Part shown: piece by piece, positions 5,749-11,331 of the stretch
How positions within the stretch are numbered: the first letter of the stretch is position 1
Layout: every line of letters begins with the position of its first letter
Source of the DNA: an uncultured Clostridia bacterium
GTDB taxonomy: Bacteria; Bacillota; Clostridia; Lachnospirales; Lachnospiraceae
NCBI GenBank assembly: GCA_945622055.1
Contig: CALZBV010000060.1
Location: 1 to 11,331 of the forward strand
DNA length: 11,331 nucleotides
Reading direction: 5' to 3'
Position numbers and translations under genes: made by a program
The notes under the pieces: generated by a model
What the model was told of the DNA's origin: nothing
What the model saw: the letters and a program-made list of their open reading frames with translations, nothing else
Database searches by the model: none

Positions 5749-6435
5749 TTATTTAAAATCACGTTTCATCATCATTCCCATACACTTTTCATCCACTGCT
5801 CTGCGGTACAAAAGCTTCGCAATCCAAAGAGAAATCATTCCAAATACAACAACAATCAGGAATCCAAGAATCATAGCTGTTACAAATGGCTGACTCCTGC
5901 CCGTTATTCCGGGAAACTCCAGATTGAGCACACGCCCCATCACATCCTCCTGCATTGTAAGAAAACCAACTCCAAGAATCAGGAAATACGCAATCATGGC
6001 CGGAATCATCGCCTTTACATAAAGTGCCAGATACACCAGCATAATAGCATAAAAAATACTCACTATAACAATCTGTGCCGCTGCATCCTGCATTGATATT
6101 CTTCCCAGCCTTGCAAGCAACAGCATCACTGCTCCATTCAGCAGACAGCAAACAAAAATCATTGCAAAATTCAGTCTGGGAATCAGCTTCTTTTGTAACA
6201 TTTTGGCACACTCAGAGGCCAGAATCATATTGGAAAAGCAGCATGCAACCAGCATATGATTCATAAAGGCAGCAAGCAGTCCAAGGTAAATGCCTGCATA
6301 AAATGTCTGTGACTGAAATTTTCCCATATAATTTATAACCGCAAGCAGCCCAAAAACAACCATGCCGAAAAGATTGCTTTTCTTCAGAGGTGCCAGCTTA
6401 AAAATCCCATACAGCAGCCTGATATCATTCATCAT
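5749..6435 (-). CDS. Membrane protein of a GntR-linked ABC transporter (second)
   Basis: A 228-residue integral membrane protein with about six hydrophobic segments (roughly 22-38, 45-68, 90-108, 118-140, 143-157 and 183-207) and a basic, Met-rich C-terminus. It has no recognisable catalytic motif. It is the last gene of the repressor/ATPase/membrane-protein unit. Its ATG lies inside the end of the preceding gene (11-base overlap) with GGAGG 9 bases upstream, so the two membrane proteins are probably made in fixed ratio and form the channel with the ATPase. By analogy with YtrABCDEF-type systems the role may be export or response to cell-envelope stress; the substrate cannot be read from the sequence. 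No clear terminator follows before the pyrE promoter. Confidence 0.8.
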   Translation of the reverse strand: MMNDIRLLYGIFKLAPLKKSNLFGMVVFGLLAVINYMGKFQSQTFYAGIYLGLLAAFMNHMLVACCFSNMILASECAKMLQKKLIPRLNFAMIFVCCLLNGAVMLLLARLGRISMQDAAAQIVIVSIFYAIMLVYLALYVKAMIPAMIAYFLILGVGFLTMQEDVMGRVLNLEFPGITGRSQPFVTAMILGFLIVVVFGMISLWIAKLLYRRAVDEKCMGMMMKRDFK

Positions 6436-7087
6436 GGTAGCTCTCCTCCATCTTTTTCATTGAAAACCAAACAGAACCTATACTACTGACAACGAACCCT
6501 GCTGCCAAAACGACATTCACAACCACAAGTGAAACCTCCGGACCGCTAAATACATACATGAATAACATAAGCATGAAATTAGCCAAATATCCAACTGCAA
6601 TGTTTACGACAGGGTTCTGGGAGAACCGGCAGATTACAATACCTACATTGCATAAAACCAGCGTAATCAGTATATAGGTTATCAATACACTGATTTCAAG
6701 CCATCCAGCCAAATCCCCTTTTCCGATGATACCAATCGCTGCATTTGCAAGATTCACCGATATCACAAATACCGTTCTCCGAATCTGGTCCATAATCATT
6801 GCTGATTTGTAAAGACTTTTTCCTTTTTCGGATAGCTTCAAAAACTCCATTTTGTTTCCGAACCTGGCATAAACACCCCCAAACAGGAAATGGTCTCCGA
6901 TTATCTCGATGATAACAATCATCGATGCCATAATACCGGAAGCTACCATGAAATGAAACGTCCGGTGAAGTACCGAAAACAAATCCATCTGTACAATTGC
7001 ACAGCCGGCAATGGCACACAGCGGATAAGCAATCAAGAACAGAAGCCGGTACTCCGGAAAGGCAAAGATTTTATAGCTTTTTCCCAT
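6425..7087 (-). CDS. Membrane protein of a GntR-linked ABC transporter (first)
   Basis: A 220-residue integral membrane protein starting MGKSYKIFAFPEYR. Hydrophobic segments lie near residues 14-33, 46-70, 105-122, 129-151, 160-181 and 184-207, so about six spans with a polar cytoplasmic loop at 73-100 (KMEFLKLSEKGKSLYKS). A purine-rich G run precedes the ATG by about 8 bases. It lies 13 bases after the ATPase stop and overlaps the second membrane gene. The pair are similar in size and arrangement but do not look closely alike in sequence, which suggests a heterodimeric permease. I cannot name a substrate. Confidence 0.8.
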   Translation of the reverse strand: MGKSYKIFAFPEYRLLFLIAYPLCAIAGCAIVQMDLFSVLHRTFHFMVASGIMASMIVIIEIIGDHFLFGGVYARFGNKMEFLKLSEKGKSLYKSAMIMDQIRRTVFVISVNLANAAIGIIGKGDLAGWLEISVLITYILITLVLCNVGIVICRFSQNPVVNIAVGYLANFMLMLFMYVFSGPEVSLVVVNVVLAAGFVVSSIGSVWFSMKKMEESYHDE

Positions 7088-7100
7088 GTTTTACACCCCC

Positions 7101-7991
7101 CTAAATCATTTTCAGCGGTGAATTCTGCTTCATAACGCTGATGCAAATCTGGTGTAACGACGGTGTTTCCGCAACTGCGTTGTGTCCACTCAGCCGCTCC
7201 AGATCTTCGCTTAGAAGAAGACCGGAGAAACCGTATTTTGTGCAGCTTCCACCGATTAACCACTTTGAAAGAGCAGAGTAATCACTTTCCTCCCCCTTGA
7301 CTAAAATGTACTTTTCCTTCAGATCTTCAACAAAGCCACGTTCCAAAATCTTACCTTTTTCCATGATAATCGCATAATCGGTAATACCTTCCATATCTGC
7401 AATATCATGAGTAGAGAAAAACACACTCTTCTCACCATCGCCATCGCTGATATACCGGCGCATAAGTTCACAAAAGCGGTCTCTCATCAGCGGGTCCAGC
7501 GTCGAAACCGGCTCATCTAAAATCAAAAGCTTTGTTTCTCTTGCCAAAACCGTCGCAAGCATCAGCTTCGTTTTATTACCCTCCGAAAGGGATTTTACAT
7601 TTTTTACATTTCCTACCGGAATACAAAGTGCATCGGCAATCTCATAAAATTTCTTTTTATCAAAGCCTTCAAATAAAAGCTCGTTCGCCTCTGCAACCTG
7701 ACGTACTGACCAGTGTGGCATAAAAAAATGTGCCGGCCCGGTGTATCCAATCTTTTCCTTCACGCCCTTATCGTCAATTCCAAGCTTTTCATCAAAATAA
7801 GTAAAGCTTCCTTTATAATCCAGACGAAGTCCTGCCATAAGGTTTAAAAGCGTCGTCTTTCCTGCACCGTTTTCCCCGATTAATGCAGTCGCAAAACCTT
7901 TCGGAAGCCGAAGGGATTCAACGTCAAGTAAAAACCCCTTATAAGCCTTTTTTATCTTTTCTCCGCAGACTACTGTGTTCTCTATCTCCAT
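7101..7991 (-). CDS. ABC transporter ATP-binding protein
   Basis: A 296-residue ATPase that would drive the two membrane proteins encoded downstream. Walker A is GENGAGKT (39-46), the signature is LSEGNK (135-140, in place of LSGGQ), Walker B is LLILDEP (155-161, Glu160), the D-loop is STLD (163-166) and the switch is His195 in STHD. The usual Q-loop glutamine is not visible: the matching segment is IGYTGPAHFF (81-90). The catalytic Walker and His residues are intact, so it should hydrolyse ATP. About 65 C-terminal residues after the core have no motif I recognise. AGGAGGA lies about 7 bases before the ATG, directly after the repressor stop (11 bases between). Gene order GntR-ATPase-membrane-membrane is that of YtrA-type stress-responsive transporters. 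Confidence 0.9.
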   Translation of the reverse strand: MEIENTVVCGEKIKKAYKGFLLDVESLRLPKGFATALIGENGAGKTTLLNLMAGLRLDYKGSFTYFDEKLGIDDKGVKEKIGYTGPAHFFMPHWSVRQVAEANELLFEGFDKKKFYEIADALCIPVGNVKNVKSLSEGNKTKLMLATVLARETKLLILDEPVSTLDPLMRDRFCELMRRYISDGDGEKSVFFSTHDIADMEGITDYAIIMEKGKILERGFVEDLKEKYILVKGEESDYSALSKWLIGGSCTKYGFSGLLLSEDLERLSGHNAVAETPSLHQICISVMKQNSPLKMI

Positions 7992-8002
7992 TTTCTTTCC
8001 TC

Positions 8003-8377
8003 CTACTCCTCACTCATTGCACAGAGTGCCTGTAATATCTCAAATAATTCCTCTCTCGTAAGACCTGCAACCTTTGCCGCATGTAATGCTTCCAGCAATG
8101 CCTCTTCCACCTTTCTCATATGCTGCTCCCTCAGCATCTCGCTGTCCTGTGCATTCACATAATATCCTTTTCCCTGCATCGCAGTAACGAGCCCTTCATT
8201 CTGCAAAAGCTCATACGCCTTCATCGTCGTAATAACACTGATTTTCAAATCCTGTGCAAGTCCGCGAATCGACGGAAGATACTCACCGTCTTTGTATTTT
8301 CCCGCCAGAATATCCTCTTTTAGCTGATCTGCTATCTGCTGATAAATTGGAACTCCCGAATTTTGTAACAGCTTCAA
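8003..8377 (-). CDS. GntR-family (YtrA-type) transcriptional repressor
   Basis: A 124-residue DNA-binding protein. The N-terminal 75 residues are a GntR winged helix: VPIYQQIADQLKEDILAGKY (9-28), LPSIRGLAQDLKIS (34-47), the recognition helix TTMKAYELLQNEGL (50-63) and the wing GKGYYVN (69-75). A short helical tail of about 48 residues replaces the large ligand domain of other GntR types; this is the YtrA subfamily, which usually dimerises through the tail. The start is a TTG with GGAGG 7 bases upstream. It is first in the ABC transporter unit. The 32-bp palindrome over its own promoter is the obvious binding site, so it most likely represses itself and the transporter until an unknown signal releases it. 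Confidence 0.93.
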   Translation of the reverse strand: MKLLQNSGVPIYQQIADQLKEDILAGKYKDGEYLPSIRGLAQDLKISVITTMKAYELLQNEGLVTAMQGKGYYVNAQDSEMLREQHMRKVEEALLEALHAAKVAGLTREELFEILQALCAMSEE

Positions 8378-8402
8378 TGTCTCTCCTCCCTTTTTTGTTT
8401 TA

Positions 8403-8434
8403 CTGTTTATATGTTATATATACACTATAAACAG
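8403..8434. promoter_or_regulatory. Palindromic operator of the GntR repressor
   Basis: Perfect arms CTGTTTATA and TATAAACAG, with a symmetric AT-rich centre (TATATATA), give a 32-bp dyad. It covers the -10 and part of the spacer of the repressor promoter, the position expected for autorepression. Binding is inferred. Confidence 0.7.
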
Positions 8435-8445
8435 ATGAATGTCAA
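8417..8445 (-). promoter_or_regulatory. Promoter of the GntR/ABC unit
   Basis: Consensus -35 TTGACA (8440-8445), a 17-base spacer and -10 TATATA (8417-8422) are read on the minus strand, about 40 bases upstream of the repressor start. Confidence 0.8.
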
Positions 8446-8456
8446 GAGTTTTTCTT

Positions 8457-8495
8457 AAAAAAAGCTCTGAACAGCTTAACCAAGCCATTCAGAGC
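8457..8495 (-). terminator. Terminator of the AlkD-like/rsmJ unit
   Basis: On the minus strand GCTCTGAATGGCTT pairs with AAGCTGTTCAGAGC (14 pairs including two G-U) around a GGTT loop, then TTTTTTT. It lies 10 bases past the methyltransferase stop and just upstream of the GntR promoter. Confidence 0.9.
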
Positions 8496-8505
8496 CTCTC
8501 TTCCA

Positions 8506-9261
8506 CTATTCAGTTACTGTTTTCTCTGATTTACAGGCATAACAGTCATAACGGATTGCTTTTCCGTTTAACACGTAATTGGGTTTCTTTCCTGCAAGAT
8601 ACGCGCTTTTTAACGGACGCTTAACAACGATTTTCGATGTCGCAGCATGTAACGCAGCATCAAAAAGCGTCTCCTCCTCTGCACAGGGTGCTTCCAGCTT
8701 TTGAATCAACTGAAGCTTTTTGTTAATCAGACCGGATTTTTGTCGTGCCGGAAACATCGGATCCAGATACACCAGCTCTGCTTCCTCCCTGCCTTTGGAA
8801 AGCTGCTCTATGCTGTCTCCCTCCACAAGCTTCATCCGTTCCACAATCTTTCGGAGCTGCTCCTGCTTTTTTGCACGCCGCATTGCATCACCAAGCAACG
8901 CTGCAATGACTGGATTCTGCTCATATAAGGTCACTTCATAACCATACGCTGCGAGCAAAAAGCTGTCCTCCCCCATTCCTGCCGTTGCGTCCACGGCACG
9001 TCCCGGTTGTCCGGTTGTCTTCGCCGCACGAACCAGCATTTCATGCTGCAACCGTCCATTCGTTACCCTTCGGAGCATACCTTCAAAATCGCCCCGGTAG
9101 CTCAGTCCGAATCCACTTAACGAAATACCGGTTTTCTGAAAATGCACCGTTAATTGCTCCCCCGGCTCCTCCAAAAGAGGAGCCTGTATCTTTTTTGCCA
9201 GAGACTCCGCTGCCTCACGATCCGCGCCGTTTTCTACACAGATTACAATCTTATCCGTCAT
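8506..9261 (-). CDS. rsmJ: RsmJ-like 16S rRNA (guanine-N2) methyltransferase
   Basis: A 251-residue SAM-dependent methyltransferase resembling RsmJ, which methylates G1516 of 16S rRNA in E. coli. SAM motif I is AVDATAGMGEDSF (89-101), motif II is LYEQNPV (112-118), and the diagnostic catalytic segment is YLDPMFPARQKSGL (165-178), close to the E. coli LDPMYPHRQKSAL type. KRPLKS (214-219) follows. The start MTDKIVICVE is favoured because AGGAGG lies 4 bases upstream and it matches the usual N-terminus. An ATG at 9300 adds 13 residues and overlaps the AlkD-like stop (ATGA), so coupled translation from there is possible. The gene is co-transcribed with the DNA glycosylase. The biochemical target is by homology only. 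Confidence 0.87.
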   Translation of the reverse strand: MTDKIVICVENGADREAAESLAKKIQAPLLEEPGEQLTVHFQKTGISLSGFGLSYRGDFEGMLRRVTNGRLQHEMLVRAAKTTGQPGRAVDATAGMGEDSFLLAAYGYEVTLYEQNPVIAALLGDAMRRAKKQEQLRKIVERMKLVEGDSIEQLSKGREEAELVYLDPMFPARQKSGLINKKLQLIQKLEAPCAEEETLFDAALHAATSKIVVKRPLKSAYLAGKKPNYVLNGKAIRYDCYACKSEKTVTE

Positions 9262-9296
9262 GCCTCCTCCTACAGACACTGCATTCTCAGTCACGC

Positions 9297-9980
9297 TCAT
9301 GACACCCTATCCTTCAGCGAACGCAGATAGTCCTTCTGTTCTGCCGTAATACGGTTACTCTCAATTGCCTTCTGAATCGTTTTCCTGTGTGTCCACAGGT
9401 CCATCCGTCCCTTCTGAAGATATAAAAGTGCTGCTTCATACTGTTTGGCAAGCGCCGTAGCAAAATACCACGCCCGCATCATATTGACATAGTACTCCTC
9501 CGAGCGAAGCTCTGCCACCAGCTCCAGCCCCTCCGGTTCAAAATCCTCATCCAGAAAATGCTCCATCAGCATACCGACTCCAAAACGAATGGTATAGGTA
9601 TGTTCTGCGGCCAGCCACTTTTTTATATAAGAAAGCAACTCCCTCCGGTGCTTTTTGAATACCTTCGGTGACAGCTGGTCACAGGTAGCCCAATTGTCCA
9701 CATAAGGCAAAAACACTTCCACCGAAGCAACGCACCGCTCAAAATCCTTTTCTAAAGATATCGTGAATGCATGCAGCTGGTTTTCGTCAAAATAAGCATG
9801 CGGAAGTCTCTCCAAAAAGTCCCTCTCCTGTGCTTCCTTTTTCAACTTCTTTGCCATCTCACGCAAAATTGGTGTCCGTACACCAAGAATTGACTCTTTT
9901 GCAATATTCGGAATCAGCTTTGCCTGAAACTCCCTGTATGCTAAATCCCTTGATTCAAACAGAACCTGCTGAATATCCAT
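9297..9980 (-). CDS. AlkD-like DNA alkylation repair glycosylase
   Basis: A 227-residue all-helical HEAT-like repeat protein of the DNA alkylation repair family (AlkD type), which removes bulky or positively charged alkyl-purines from DNA. Residues matching the Bacillus AlkD active site are present with near-correct spacing: Trp97 and Asp101 in DNWATCD (Trp109/Asp113), Arg132 in TIRFGVG (Arg148) and Trp171 in MRAWYFA (Trp187). The catalytic Asp is kept, so it is probably active. AGGGGG lies about 5 bases before the ATG. It is first in the unit, with a promoter about 100 bases upstream, and its stop overlaps the alternative rsmJ start. No adaptive-response regulator is seen nearby. Confidence 0.94.
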   Translation of the reverse strand: MDIQQVLFESRDLAYREFQAKLIPNIAKESILGVRTPILREMAKKLKKEAQERDFLERLPHAYFDENQLHAFTISLEKDFERCVASVEVFLPYVDNWATCDQLSPKVFKKHRRELLSYIKKWLAAEHTYTIRFGVGMLMEHFLDEDFEPEGLELVAELRSEEYYVNMMRAWYFATALAKQYEAALLYLQKGRMDLWTHRKTIQKAIESNRITAEQKDYLRSLKDRVS

Positions 9981-10085
9981 AGTTCCCCCTTCTTCAAAAA
10001 CACCTGACTATCAATATTTCCTTTTTGCTATCCTATCTTCATAGTTTTCCCATCGTAAGCAGCTGGTGCAAAACATGCAACACAT

Positions 10086-10114
10086 ATTATATTACAAAGT
10101 CCTCGAATTTTCAA
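10086..10114 (-). promoter_or_regulatory. Promoter of the AlkD-like gene
   Basis: -35 TTGAAA (10109-10114), a 17-base spacer and a perfect -10 TATAAT (10086-10091) are read on the minus strand, giving a start near 10079 and a leader of about 100 bases in which I see no strong structure. Confidence 0.8.
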
Positions 10115-10268
10115 TTCTATTACCGGTTCCTTTTTCTTTTCTACAAATTCTTGATTGCTTCGATTCTGCTCAAAGGATAAACGCTCTCCAGTTCCATATT
10201 AAACCCATGTTCCTCCAACCATTCGAGAGATTGTACGTTCCATGAAGTCTGCAATTAAGCCGATGGAT

Positions 10269-10305
10269 GTCCCAGAAGCTTGCGTACAGATGGAGCTTCT
10301 GGGAC
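10269..10305. repeat. 12-bp perfect hairpin inside the hpf remnant
   Basis: GTCCCAGAAGCT and AGCTTCTGGGAC pair perfectly around a 13-base loop. It coincides with the codons for VPEA and ELLG, so it may be a by-product of that coding sequence. No T run follows on either strand. Confidence 0.6.
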
Positions 10306-10328
10306 ATGAGTTCCCCTTCTTTTTGACA

Positions 10329-10364
10329 GAACCGCCGCATGGGAGACCATGCAGCGGTTCTTTG
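10329..10364 (+). terminator. Terminator-like hairpin downstream of the hpf remnant
   Basis: GAACCGCCGCATGG pairs with CCATGCAGCGGTTC (13 of 14) around a GAGA loop, followed on the plus strand by TTTGTT. It is probably the former hpf terminator. On the minus strand the mismatch becomes a G-U pair but no T run follows. Confidence 0.55.
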
Positions 10365-10433
10365 TTCCACAAAATAAAAAGAGTCAGAATATAGGTTTTT
10401 TGATAAATATTGAGTGTATTATTGTAAAAAAGG

Positions 10434-10462
10434 TTGACAAAAAATACAACATATTTTATACT
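10434..10462 (+). promoter_or_regulatory. Promoter of the plus-strand unknown gene
   Basis: Consensus -35 TTGACA (10434-10439), a 17-base spacer and -10 TATACT (10457-10462). Transcription would start near 10469, leaving a leader of about 125 bases with a small ATCAAT/ATTGAT hairpin. Confidence 0.8.
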
Positions 10463-10593
10463 ACAGTAGCGCATTAAAGTATGCTGAAGTATAATAATTC
10501 TCGGAATTTCCTGTATGATGGATCAATTTCTTATTGATGTCCACGTATGATTTGAAGTTTCTATAAGGTTTAGTAGTATTTACGGAGGAAAAT

Positions 10594-11115
10594 ATGGAGT
10601 CAAGAAAATTACGATGCTATGTTGTAGTAGTGTTGTTAGTTGCGGGGTATATGTGGCTCTTTATGTTGGATAAAACTCTTCATCCTGCTTTCTGTACAAA
10701 GTTACGCGTGAAGGAAGAAATTCTTTCCATGGAAGAGGAAAAAAACGAGAACCGTGTTGTACATCTGCTAAAAACGCAAAATAGTCTGATTTGTATGGAT
10801 TACGAGAAAATAAATTCGTTTTTATATCGGAACGGTACAAAACACAAAAGGACTGTTTGGAAAGATATCGTGATTGACTATTTTATTGCCAGTCCGGATG
10901 AGAAATGTTTTATTTTGGGATACTGTAAGGATGCAGCGTTTAAAACAATCATTTTCACTTTCCCGGATGATACTGAACTTATAGTTGTGCCAAATGAAGA
11001 AGGGCTATTTTTGCAACAATCCTTATATGAGCCGTTAGAAGCTGTACGTATAGAAGGCTATACGGATGCAGATGAAGCGATTGATCTCTTGGAGTATATC
11101 GCGAATGTATATTGA
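10594..11115 (+). CDS. Unknown protein with N-terminal membrane anchor or signal
   Basis: A 173-residue protein that I do not recognise. It begins MESRKLRCYVVVVLLVAGYM: a basic start and a hydrophobic stretch at about 8-26, which could be an uncleaved anchor or a signal peptide, with no lipobox. Residues 39-60 are charged and probably helical (KEEILSMEEEKNENR). The rest is mixed alpha/beta with segments such as DIVIDYFIASPDEKCFILGYC and FTFPDDTELIVVP, and an acidic C-terminal helix (DADEAIDLLEYIANVY). GGAGG lies 6 bases before the ATG. It is the only plus-strand gene in the window, has its own promoter and strong terminator, and is AT-richer than its neighbours, consistent with an accessory gene. 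Any function would be a guess. Confidence 0.82.
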   Translation: MESRKLRCYVVVVLLVAGYMWLFMLDKTLHPAFCTKLRVKEEILSMEEEKNENRVVHLLKTQNSLICMDYEKINSFLYRNGTKHKRTVWKDIVIDYFIASPDEKCFILGYCKDAAFKTIIFTFPDDTELIVVPNEEGLFLQQSLYEPLEAVRIEGYTDADEAIDLLEYIANVY

Positions 11116-11139
11116 ATCGGTATAGTACATTTGTGAACG

Positions 11140-11173
11140 GGAGGCCACATGTTGAAATATGTGGCCTCCTTTT
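11140..11173 (+). terminator. Terminator of the plus-strand unknown gene
   Basis: GGAGGCCACAT pairs perfectly with ATGTGGCCTCC (11 pairs) around an 8-base loop, then TTTT. It begins 25 bases after the stop codon. The symmetric stem could also stop transcripts coming from the other side. Confidence 0.9.
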
Positions 11174-11187
11174 GACCGTGCGGAAAT

Positions 11188-11212
11188 ATTCACATGTAAA
11201 TATTTTGTGAAT
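11188..11212. repeat. Inverted repeat ATTCACA/TGTGAAT
   Basis: Perfect 7-base arms are separated by 11 AT-rich bases, directly joined to the larger nested repeat that follows. It could be an operator or the edge of a mobile element; neither is shown. Confidence 0.4.
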
Positions 11213-11303
11213 TAGCCGGGGCGCAGCATAAAAGTGATTGATTTCGTTGAATGACCCACCCCCAAAAATGGTGCATCGTTCAACATACCCTCTACCGGCT
11301 AAT
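11211..11303. repeat. Nested inverted repeats of unknown nature
   Basis: The outer arms ATTAGCCGG (11211-11219) and CCGGCTAAT (11295-11303) are perfect. Inside them GTTGAATGA (11246-11254) pairs with TCGTTCAAC (11276-11284) with one G-T, and CACC/GGTG lies within that around CCCCCAAAAAT. No ORF with a ribosome site is present. It could be a structured RNA, an insertion-sequence end or a non-autonomous element. I do not recognise a known RNA family. Confidence 0.55.
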
Positions 11304-11331
11304 CAAAGAGCTATACTTCTGTGACTAACAC

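Larger units (their letters stand above)
10215..10394 (+). pseudogene. hpf: Remnant of hpf, long ribosome hibernation factor (C-terminal part)
   Basis: The plus frame from 10215 reads PTIREIVRSMKSAIKPMDVPEA and on to CVQMELLGHEFPFFL by 10325. The block KPMD--EA--QMELLGH-F is the conserved start of the C-terminal dimerisation domain of long HPF/RaiA, which pairs 70S ribosomes into inactive 100S dimers. The rest of that domain (usually INVVYRRKDGKYGLIEP) is missing; the frame instead runs through a hairpin to TAG at 10392. A TAA interrupts the frame upstream at about 10198, and no N-terminal HPF domain is present. It has no ribosome site. I read it as a gene fragment left by deletion or rearrangement, perhaps with its old terminator. 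It is unlikely to make a functional protein. Confidence 0.68.

Noticed and set aside
10141..10252. Minus-strand frame ending SRIEAIKNL and containing LEWLEEHGF, possibly the C-terminus of a lost gene.
   Set aside because: It is short, preceded by a stop, overlaps the hpf-like block on the other strand and contains the -35 side of no known gene; I could not match it to a family, so I did not call it.
10170..10474. Minus-strand frames over the intergenic hairpins (66 and 91 codons).
   Set aside because: They arise from the hairpins and the complement of the hpf remnant, lack ribosome sites and resemble no protein.
10515..10550. An 11-codon ORF (MMDQFLIDVHV) in the leader of the plus-strand gene.
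   Set aside because: No ribosome site and too short to support; it overlaps a small hairpin.
1..11331. CRISPR arrays, tRNA, rRNA, integrase or transposase genes, and phage or defence systems.
   Set aside because: I saw no regular spacer-repeat array, no cloverleaf or rRNA-like sequence, and no catalytic motifs of recombinases or defence enzymes; the excisionase-like HTH is alone, without an integrase.

Overview
The window looks like a chromosomal segment of a low-to-moderate-GC Clostridia bacterium, most likely Lachnospiraceae. This rests on strong AGGAGG-type ribosome binding sites, near-consensus sigma-A promoters at 17-base spacing, rho-independent terminators, a clostridial-type NagB, a long-form PyrE, and a GntR/YtrA-type ABC operon. 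The assignment is made from protein character only; no database was searched.

Right to left on the minus strand there are four transcription units. (1) An AlkD-like DNA glycosylase and an RsmJ-like 16S rRNA methyltransferase form one unit, with a promoter near 10100 and a terminator at 8457-8495. (2) A GntR-family repressor, an ABC ATPase and two membrane proteins (8377 down to 5749) lie behind a promoter that carries a 32-bp palindromic operator. (3) pyrE and a previously uncalled 51-residue membrane protein have their own promoter. The pyrE leader is U-rich and contains a possible 15-codon ORF. (4) An amino-sugar unit holds glmM, a stand-alone left-handed beta-helix acetyltransferase and nagB. 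It is followed by an Mbeg1-like (DUF2974) alpha/beta hydrolase gene, which may have its own promoter. Together the unit-4 enzymes would interconvert fructose-6-P, GlcN-6-P, GlcN-1-P and GlcNAc-1-P, at the entry to peptidoglycan precursor synthesis.

The most unusual feature is that the glmM reading frame is open upstream of its normal start and encodes an excisionase/MerR-like helix-turn-helix domain of about 52 residues. GlmM also has its own strong internal Shine-Dalgarno site and GTG start. An A8 run lies exactly between the two parts, and a -1 shift there would end the HTH protein on a TAA that overlaps the glmM start. The locus could therefore make an HTH-GlmM fusion, a free GlmM and a free HTH protein. 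Its promoter -35 lies inside a TGTCAA-N6-TTGACA palindrome and overlaps the terminator of the upstream pyrE unit.

The right end (about 9981-11331) is different in character. It has a long intergenic region holding a decayed plus-strand fragment of hpf (long ribosome hibernation promoting factor). This is followed by a plus-strand gene of unknown function for an N-terminally anchored or exported protein, with a clear promoter and terminator. A nested inverted-repeat structure that I cannot assign lies beyond it.
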